10,875 nt of DNA, taken from assembly GCA_035502675.1 (NCBI GenBank), contig DATJUC010000265.1, positions 1 through 10,875 on the forward strand. Direction: 5' to 3'. The DNA is from DATJUC01 sp035502675 (GTDB taxonomy: Bacteria; Vulcanimicrobiota; Vulcanimicrobiia; Vulcanimicrobiales; Vulcanimicrobiaceae). Both the position numbers and the translations under genes were made by a program. This document shows positions 6,280 through 10,875 of this stretch, one piece after another; position 1 is the stretch's first letter; the number at the start of each line of letters is the position of its first letter. The notes under the pieces were generated by a model. The model made no database searches, was not told the DNA's origin, and saw only the letters and a program-made list of their open reading frames with translations.

Positions 6280-6283
6280 CTCC

Positions 6284-7921
6284 GTGGATCTGCGCGCTGC
6301 GCTGAAAACCAAGTTCGGGTTCGATGAGTTTTACCCGGGCCAGGTCGACGTCGTTTCGTCCGTCTTAGGCGGCCGGGACACGCTTGCAATTCTGGCGACC
6401 GGCGCCGGGAAGAGCTTGACGTACCAACTGCCGGCTTTACTGCTCGAGGGGACGACCGTTGTCGTCAGCCCGCTGATCGCGCTCATGAAGGACCAGCTCG
6501 ACATGCTGCGCGAGCGAGGCATCACCGACGTGGTCGCGCTCAACTCGACGCTCTCCGAAGAGCAGGAGGCGCGGGCTCGCGAGCGCATCGCGTCGGGAAC
6601 GATCAAGATCGTCTACACGACGCCGGAAAAGCTCGAGGACGAAACGTTTCTTCGTCTGCTGCAATCGCTGTCGGTGCCGCTGTTCGTCGTCGACGAAGCC
6701 CACTGCATCAGCCAGTGGGGGCACGATTTCCGGCCGGCATATCTGGCGCTGGGCGGCGTGATCGACAAGCTCCACCGCCCGACGGTGCTGGCGCTGACCG
6801 CCACCGCCACGCCGTCGGTTCGCGAAGACATCCTGCATCAGCTCGGCATCGAGCACGTCAAGCCGATCGTGCGAGGATTTGACCGGCCCAACCTAGTCTA
6901 CGAAGCGCGCAAGGCCGACAAGGAAGCCGACAAGCTGCGCATTCTCAACGCGCTCTTCGGCGGCGACGAGGCCCTCGAAGGCACCGGCATCATCTACACG
7001 GCGACCATCAAGAACGCGCTCGAGATCCAGCGTTATCTCACCCAGCAGCTCGACATTCCGGCCGCCGTCTACCACTCCAAACTGCACAAAGAAGACCGTA
7101 CGACCGTCCACAACCTTTTCATGGACGAGTCGATTCGCGCCGTCGTCGCGACCAACGCGTTCGGCTTGGGAATCGACAAGCCCAACATCCGGTTCGTCGT
7201 GCACTACGATCTCCCGGGATCGCTGGAGGCGTACACGCAGGAAGCGGGGCGCGCCGGCCGCGACGGCATGGAGTCGCGCTGCATTTTGATCTATCGCATG
7301 AGCGACACGCGCGTGCAGAACTACTTCCTGACCGGCAAATACCCCGACGTGGAAGAGGTCCAGCGCGTCTTCGGAACGATCGAGGTCTTCGGCGGCCAGG
7401 CCAACGGCGTCGCAATGACCGACCTTCGCAAGATCCTGCAGCTGCCGCTCACCAAACTCAAAGTCATCCTCGCCCTGCTCAAGAAATCCGGCTATATCGA
7501 GCACGTCGAGAAGTCGACCTACGGCTTGACCGAGGCGGTGCGTAAGAACCGCAGTCTGGTACTGAGCCTGGCCAACTACGAGACGAAAAAATCGTACGAC
7601 CAGAGTAAACTGGCCATGATGCTGCAGTACGCCGAGACGACCTCGTGCCGCCGCCGCTTCATTCTGAACTACTTCGGTGAAGACTTCGAGAAGAGCAACT
7701 GCGGCGCGTGCGATAACTGCCTGCGCGCGCTGCACCGCGGCGTCGAAAAAGGTGAAGTGACCGGGGGGTTCAAGATCTCCGACGTGGTGGAGCACGCGAA
7801 GTTCGGCCTCGGCACGGTCGAGCGCGCCGAAAAAGACCTGGTGACCGTCCTCTTCCCGAACGTAGGGTACAAGACGCTGCTGGCATCGGCCGTGCGCCGT
7901 GCCGAAGCAAAGATTGCCTAA
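6284..7921 (+). CDS. recQ: RecQ-family ATP-dependent DNA helicase with a PcrA/UvrD-like C-terminal domain
   Basis: A 3'-5' superfamily 2 helicase of 545 residues. Visible motifs are YPGQ (17-20), Walker A TGAGKSLTYQLP (39-50), DEAH (137-140) with the RecQ aromatic loop CISQWGHDFRPAY (141-153), TATAT (172-176), and motif VI QEAGRAGRDG (319-328). E. coli RecQ has the zinc site about 50 residues after motif VI. Here about 80 extra residues come first, including a winged-helix-like segment (TDLRKILQL, then LTKLKVILALLKKSGYIEHV at 379-408). The zinc module follows, with Cys455, Cys473, Cys476 and Cys479. There is no HRDC domain. Residues 496-538 instead match the Tudor-like tail of PcrA/UvrD (VEHAKFGLGTV, then LFPNVGYKTLLA). 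The GTG start is preceded by GAGAGG. It is divergent from dnaX and overlaps the next gene by 23 bases. Confidence 0.93.
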   Translation: MDLRAALKTKFGFDEFYPGQVDVVSSVLGGRDTLAILATGAGKSLTYQLPALLLEGTTVVVSPLIALMKDQLDMLRERGITDVVALNSTLSEEQEARARERIASGTIKIVYTTPEKLEDETFLRLLQSLSVPLFVVDEAHCISQWGHDFRPAYLALGGVIDKLHRPTVLALTATATPSVREDILHQLGIEHVKPIVRGFDRPNLVYEARKADKEADKLRILNALFGGDEALEGTGIIYTATIKNALEIQRYLTQQLDIPAAVYHSKLHKEDRTTVHNLFMDESIRAVVATNAFGLGIDKPNIRFVVHYDLPGSLEAYTQEAGRAGRDGMESRCILIYRMSDTRVQNYFLTGKYPDVEEVQRVFGTIEVFGGQANGVAMTDLRKILQLPLTKLKVILALLKKSGYIEHVEKSTYGLTEAVRKNRSLVLSLANYETKKSYDQSKLAMMLQYAETTSCRRRFILNYFGEDFEKSNCGACDNCLRALHRGVEKGEVTGGFKISDVVEHAKFGLGTVERAEKDLVTVLFPNVGYKTLLASAVRRAEAKIA

Positions 7922-9581
7922 AGCGGTCCTCCTGCGGTGGGCCGGCGTCGCGCTGGCGCTGGTCGCCGCGACGCAGGCGCAAACGCCTTCGCCCTCTCCG
8001 TCTCCATCGCCGTCACCGCCCTTACAGGCGTCGGCCGCTCCCAGCGCACCGCCGGGCGCCGCTCCGACCGGAGCGCCCGTTCTCGAATCGACGGCCGCGC
8101 CGGCCGCCAGCCCCACGCCCACGGCGCCGCCGATTACGGTCACGCCGGCCAGCGTCGAAGTCCCGGTCGGCAGCACGCAAGCCGTCAACGTCGGCTCCGT
8201 GCTCGGGCCGATCGCCGCGACGATTCACGACCCGGCGGTCGCGGGCGTTACCGTCGATCAGTCGACCCAGACCGTCGCGGTGACCGGCAAGACGCCGGGA
8301 GCGACCGACGTGACGATCTCCGATTCTCGCGGCCTGACTCGCGACGTTCCGGTGCGCGTCGCCTATTACGCCGGAACGGTGTCGCCGCAAATCACGGTGC
8401 CGATCACCGGCGATCCGGCCTCGTCGGACTTCATTCGCGAGGTCGTGGCGCGTGCCGTGCGCAACGCCGCCACCGCCCGGCCCGGCGCGCAGATCGTTCT
8501 CTCCGACGACGACGTGCCGTTCAACGGCGTGCTCGCGCAGGATCGCGTCGCGCAGTTCGACGTGCCGGTGCTGATTCAAGGGATTCAGTATTTCGAGGTC
8601 GACGGCTCGACGCGCGTCGACTTGCAGAACGTCGCCGTGCCGCGTATCTCGCCGGCATCGCTGATGGTGAGCGACTATCCGGAGCGCTTGGAGGAGAACG
8701 GCCAGCTTTTCACCGCGGATTTGAAGTCGGGCGTGCCTTCGCGCTTTCTCTACTTCCACTACAATCCGCCCGGACAGCCCGACCGGCGCATCGTACTGCG
8801 CGCCGAGAATCCCTCGAACGAGCCCGCCATCGTGCAGTTCATCAGCGGGCGCGGCGGTCCGTCACCCAACGAGATGGAGACCGGACACCGCTGCACCAAG
8901 ACCTTTTTGGTCGACGTCGTGCAAAATCAAGGGCAACTGCTGACGGTTCCGGGCGACTCGTCGGTCAACGTCGTCACCAGCGAGCTGCCGGCCGGATCGG
9001 TGGTCTGCAACGTTCTGCAGCTGCGCGTGCTCTCGGGCGGCCAAGTGCACCTCACGCTATTCGCCCAAGACGCCGCGCAGAGCCCCGACGTACCGTTGAC
9101 GACGGCCGGGCTGCTCGAGGGCACGCACAAACACGCGCGCGGCATTTACGCGATTCCCGAATTCTACTACGCGACCCAGTGGAACGTCGACGGCGACTTT
9201 CTCGAGCTTCCGATCGGGCAGATCCCTCTGCCCAACCACCTCCAAGGCGAAGCGCTGGCGGGTGACTACGGCGTGCTGCAATCCTTCGTCGTCACGATGT
9301 CGAATCCGACGTCGCAGCCTCAGGCCGTGGCGATCTACGAAAATCCGCGCGGCGGGCGCGCGACCGGCACGTACCTGATCGACGGCGTGCTGGTGCAGTC
9401 GCATCAGGTCCCGCCGTTCTCGCGTTACAAGATTCGGCAATACGTCGTTCCGGCTCGCGGATTCGTGCGCGTGACCATCGTCACGATGCCGGAAGCCGGT
9501 TCGAGCTATCCGCTGCGGCTGGAGTTCGCCCCCGACGACGGCAGCGTCGCGCCCGGCGCGCCGGGGTCGCCGGTTTATTAA
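7899..9581 (+). CDS. Secreted surface protein with Ser/Pro repeat, pilus-type N-domain and duplicated C-terminal module
   Basis: I do not recognise this 560-residue protein as a whole. It has a Sec signal peptide (basic PKQRLPK, hydrophobic core 9-24, likely cleavage after Ala27). A low-complexity Ser-Pro run (30-41) and an Ala/Pro linker to about 77 follow. Residues 78-157 look like the N-terminal domain of secretin/pilus assembly proteins (T2SS-T3SS_pil_N type) or a bacterial Ig-like fold: VTPASVEVPVGSTQAVNV, then DPAVAGVTV and VTGKTPGATDVTI. The C-terminal half has two related segments, each with an N-P motif about 14 residues before Arg-Gly-Gly (304-320 and 469-486). Cys332 and Cys370 might form a disulfide. 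The GTG at 7899 lies inside recQ; TTG at 7914 is an alternative. No membrane anchor or sorting signal is seen at the C-terminus. A surface or periplasmic binding or structural role is inference. Confidence 0.75.
   Translation: MPKQRLPKAVLLRWAGVALALVAATQAQTPSPSPSPSPSPPLQASAAPSAPPGAAPTGAPVLESTAAPAASPTPTAPPITVTPASVEVPVGSTQAVNVGSVLGPIAATIHDPAVAGVTVDQSTQTVAVTGKTPGATDVTISDSRGLTRDVPVRVAYYAGTVSPQITVPITGDPASSDFIREVVARAVRNAATARPGAQIVLSDDDVPFNGVLAQDRVAQFDVPVLIQGIQYFEVDGSTRVDLQNVAVPRISPASLMVSDYPERLEENGQLFTADLKSGVPSRFLYFHYNPPGQPDRRIVLRAENPSNEPAIVQFISGRGGPSPNEMETGHRCTKTFLVDVVQNQGQLLTVPGDSSVNVVTSELPAGSVVCNVLQLRVLSGGQVHLTLFAQDAAQSPDVPLTTAGLLEGTHKHARGIYAIPEFYYATQWNVDGDFLELPIGQIPLPNHLQGEALAGDYGVLQSFVVTMSNPTSQPQAVAIYENPRGGRATGTYLIDGVLVQSHQVPPFSRYKIRQYVVPARGFVRVTIVTMPEAGSSYPLRLEFAPDDGSVAPGAPGSPVY
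7986..8021 (+). repeat. Ser-Pro codon repeat
   Basis: Twelve codons encode alternating Pro and Ser, then Pro-Pro, just after the signal peptide cleavage region. Synonymous codons vary from unit to unit, so it is a degenerate 6-base repeat rather than a fresh microsatellite. It probably forms an extended stalk or linker. Confidence 0.8.
9553..9579 (+). terminator. Possible intrinsic terminator at the end of the surface-protein gene
   Basis: CCGGCG (9553-9558) can pair with CGCCGG (9568-9573) around a 9-base loop, followed at once by TTTATT (9574-9579). It overlaps the last codons and the stop. A competing perfect palindrome, CCCGGCGCGCCGGG (9552-9565), uses the same left arm. The U-tract is short and interrupted. 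On the opposite strand, AGCGC/GCGCT (9581-9592) followed by TTAATAAA might serve the convergent glycosyltransferase gene, but it is weak. Confidence 0.4.
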
Positions 9582-9590
9582 GCGCTCGCG

Positions 9591-10616
9591 CTACGACCCA
9601 AGCGCGGCGCGATAAACGCGCTCCATTCCGCGTGCGGCGGCCAACCACGAAAAGCGGGCGATCGCGTGCGGTCGCGCCTCGGCGGCGCGCGCGTCCTGCC
9701 CGCCGGCCAGCGCCCGCGTCAACGCGCCGCACCATTCGGCTTCGTCGTCGACGCCGGCAACCGGCGCGTCGTTGCCGGCGACCTCGGGCAGCGACGCGCG
9801 ATCCGAAACGACGCACGGCGTCCCGCTGCAAAGCGCCTGCGCCGCAGCGTATCCGAACCCTTCGTAGCGCGACGGCACGGCGACGACCGCGCAGGTCGCG
9901 TAGAGCTCGAGCACCCGGGCGCGCTCGACGTAGCCGAGAAAATCGACGCGATCGAGAACGCCCAGCGATTCGGCCAGCGCGCGGCATTCGTCGCGGTAGG
10001 GCGTCGGCGGCCCGACGGCGACGACGCGCGCGTGCGGTATCGATGCGAGCGCGCGAATGACCGCGCCGAGATTCTTGCGGCGCTCGACCGTTCCCACGAC
10101 CAAGATCGTCCGTCCGTCGCCGCCTCGGCGGTCGAGCCGGCAGAAATCTTCGGCGACGCCCGGGTAGACGACGTGAACGCGCGCCGGATCGAAGCCGTCC
10201 AGCACCCACAGCAGCTCGCTGCGCGAAAACTTCGAATCCACCGCGATGTGCGCGGCGCGACGGTAACGCGCGATCGAGAACGCGCCGAAATAATAACGCG
10301 CGTAGAAGCGCGCGTGAGACTGCACCCGAATCCAGGCGAAGTCGTGCACGGTCACGACCACCGGAACGCGCGCCGTCAGCGGCACGGTTCCGGACGCGCA
10401 GTGCAGCACGTCGACGCGCGCCGCGCGCGCCCGCTCCGGAAGCAGTACTTGATCCCACAGCACGCGCCGGTCGAAACGCCACGGATCCAGGCGCGGCTCG
10501 GCCAGCTCGACGACGTCGACGCCGTCTTGCCGCAGCGCCGCCGCGAGGCCGCGCACGTATTCGCCGATTCCGGTCGCGGTGCCGACGCTCAACTGTGCGT
10601 CGAGGCCGATCCTCAC
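9591..10616 (-). CDS. Glycosyltransferase family 4 (GT-B fold)
   Basis: A 341-residue GT-B glycosyltransferase that likely moves a sugar from a nucleotide donor to an envelope glycan or lipid; donor and acceptor cannot be told. The N-terminal Rossmann half starts MRIGLDAQLS with GIGEYVRGL at 16-24 and contains VVTVHDFAW at 87-95 and HIAVDSKFSRSELL at 123-136. The C-terminal donor half has VVYPGV at 149-154, ILVVGTVERRKNL at 171-183 with the conserved basic RKN, VDFLGYV at 224-230, and the donor motif VPSRYEGFGYAAAQALCSG at 247-265. Glu252 is the first Glu of the EX7E motif, but the second position, residue 260, is Gln. No signal peptide or membrane span is seen, so it acts at the cytoplasmic face. 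The GTG at 10616 overlaps the stop of the upstream TPR gene as GTGA. Confidence 0.9.
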   Translation of the reverse strand: MRIGLDAQLSVGTATGIGEYVRGLAAALRQDGVDVVELAEPRLDPWRFDRRVLWDQVLLPERARAARVDVLHCASGTVPLTARVPVVVTVHDFAWIRVQSHARFYARYYFGAFSIARYRRAAHIAVDSKFSRSELLWVLDGFDPARVHVVYPGVAEDFCRLDRRGGDGRTILVVGTVERRKNLGAVIRALASIPHARVVAVGPPTPYRDECRALAESLGVLDRVDFLGYVERARVLELYATCAVVAVPSRYEGFGYAAAQALCSGTPCVVSDRASLPEVAGNDAPVAGVDDEAEWCGALTRALAGGQDARAAEARPHAIARFSWLAAARGMERVYRAALGS

Positions 10617-10875
10617 CGCCGGCCGTCCGGCGCCGTTCCGAGCAATGCGGTCAGAGCGCGCACCATGCCGGACCGTTCGTCGAGCGCGCGGGCGCGCGCC
10701 AGATCGCCGCGAGCCGTTTGCAGGTCGCCGCGCCGGTAAGCGATCACACCGAGTCCGGCCTGCGCATCGGCACTGCCGGGGTTCGCAGCCAGCGCGCCGG
10801 CAAACAACCGCGCGGCGGTCGCGTCGTCGCCGAGCAGCAAGGCTTGGTTCGCCGCGCCGATCGTGTACTTTCCGG
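10613..10875 (-). CDS. TPR-repeat protein, N-terminus cut by the window edge
   Basis: Only the last 86 residues are visible; the frame is open to the right edge. Two helical repeats of TPR type can be read: one ending DDATAARLFAGALAANPGS, then ADAQAGLGVIAYRRGDLQTA and DLARARALDE, with the Gly/Ala/Pro spacing of TPR units. The tail (LLGTAPDGRR) is short and basic. TPR proteins are protein-binding scaffolds. The four-base GTGA overlap with the glycosyltransferase suggests a joint role, for example in polysaccharide assembly, perhaps as the C-terminal part of a larger membrane protein such as an O-antigen ligase-like protein. That last point is a guess. Confidence 0.7.
   Translation of the reverse strand, partial: GKYTIGAANQALLLGDDATAARLFAGALAANPGSADAQAGLGVIAYRRGDLQTARGDLARARALDERSGMVRALTALLGTAPDGRR

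Larger units (their letters stand above)
6119..6283. promoter_or_regulatory. dnaX-recQ divergent intergenic region
   Basis: This 165-base gap is the largest non-coding stretch in the window. It must hold the promoters of the leftward dnaX operon and of rightward recQ. It contains a -10 box towards recQ, a GGCAGG/CCTGCC hairpin next to dnaX, a stronger 7-base-pair hairpin, and a GAGAGG ribosome site for recQ; each is listed separately. I found no SRP RNA, tRNA or riboswitch consensus in it. Confidence 0.6.

Noticed and set aside
6119..6283. SRP RNA (ffs/scRNA) upstream of dnaX, as in Firmicutes
   Set aside because: A CCGGAAGG string at 6259-6266 recalls the SRP tetraloop, but it is on the strand of recQ, is followed by GATAAGAG instead of the conserved AGCAGCC side, and the flanks do not pair. 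It is better read as the recQ leader.
7986..8021. CRISPR-like or minisatellite array
   Set aside because: The repeat is a 6-base Ser-Pro codon pattern without spacers, inside a secreted protein's linker.
9582..9590. Strong bidirectional terminator between the convergent genes
   Set aside because: The AGCGC/GCGCT stem is only 4-5 base pairs with a tiny loop, and the minus-strand tail is A-rich rather than T-rich. Only the plus-strand structure at 9553-9579 is kept, at low confidence.

Overview
The window is dense, G+C-rich bacterial chromosome (roughly two thirds G+C by eye). It is almost wholly coding, uses GTG starts heavily, and joins genes with 4-base stop/start overlaps. It holds ten protein genes, two of them cut by the window edges. 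I see no rRNA, tRNA, CRISPR array, transposase or phage gene. The only non-coding stretch of any size is 165 bases between dnaX and recQ. The mix of a dnaX-ybaB-recR operon, a DUF4129/DUF4350 cluster, a lone prepilin-like protein and an unusual RecQ suggests an uncultivated high-GC lineage such as Candidatus Eremiobacterota. That placement is an impression from protein style, not a result.

Layout. On the minus strand from 2221 down to the left edge lies a coupled three-gene membrane operon: a multi-pass membrane protein, a DUF4129 protein and a DUF4350 protein. This set usually accompanies MoxR ATPase and DUF58 genes, which would lie beyond position 1. Divergent from it, on the plus strand, are a MOSC-domain protein (2273-2908) and a prepilin-type protein (2925-3569). 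Next is a minus-strand replication/repair operon, dnaX (6118-4481), ybaB (4484-4176) and recR (4174-3572). The dnaX-recQ intergenic region contains two short hairpins and a good -10 box facing recQ. On the plus strand, recQ (6284-7921) overlaps the start of a secreted, Ser/Pro-rich surface protein (7899-9581), which ends in a possible intrinsic terminator. At the right end a minus-strand pair runs from a truncated TPR protein (right edge) into a GT4-family glycosyltransferase (10616-9591).

How the genes fit together. DnaX, YbaB and RecR are a textbook housekeeping set for clamp loading, nucleoid binding and recombinational repair, and the divergent RecQ adds a repair helicase to the same neighbourhood. 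The rest concerns the cell envelope: the membrane operon, the pseudopilin-like protein, the surface protein and the glycosyltransferase.

Most interesting points. RecQ appears to have a winged helix placed before its zinc site and, in place of HRDC, a C-terminal domain resembling the Tudor-like tail of PcrA/UvrD. The surface protein carries two copies of an unrecognised C-terminal module. DnaX has a rearranged zinc-cysteine set, and the glycosyltransferase lacks the second Glu of its EX7E motif. None of this amounts to a clear new multi-gene system; the RecQ architecture is the best lead.
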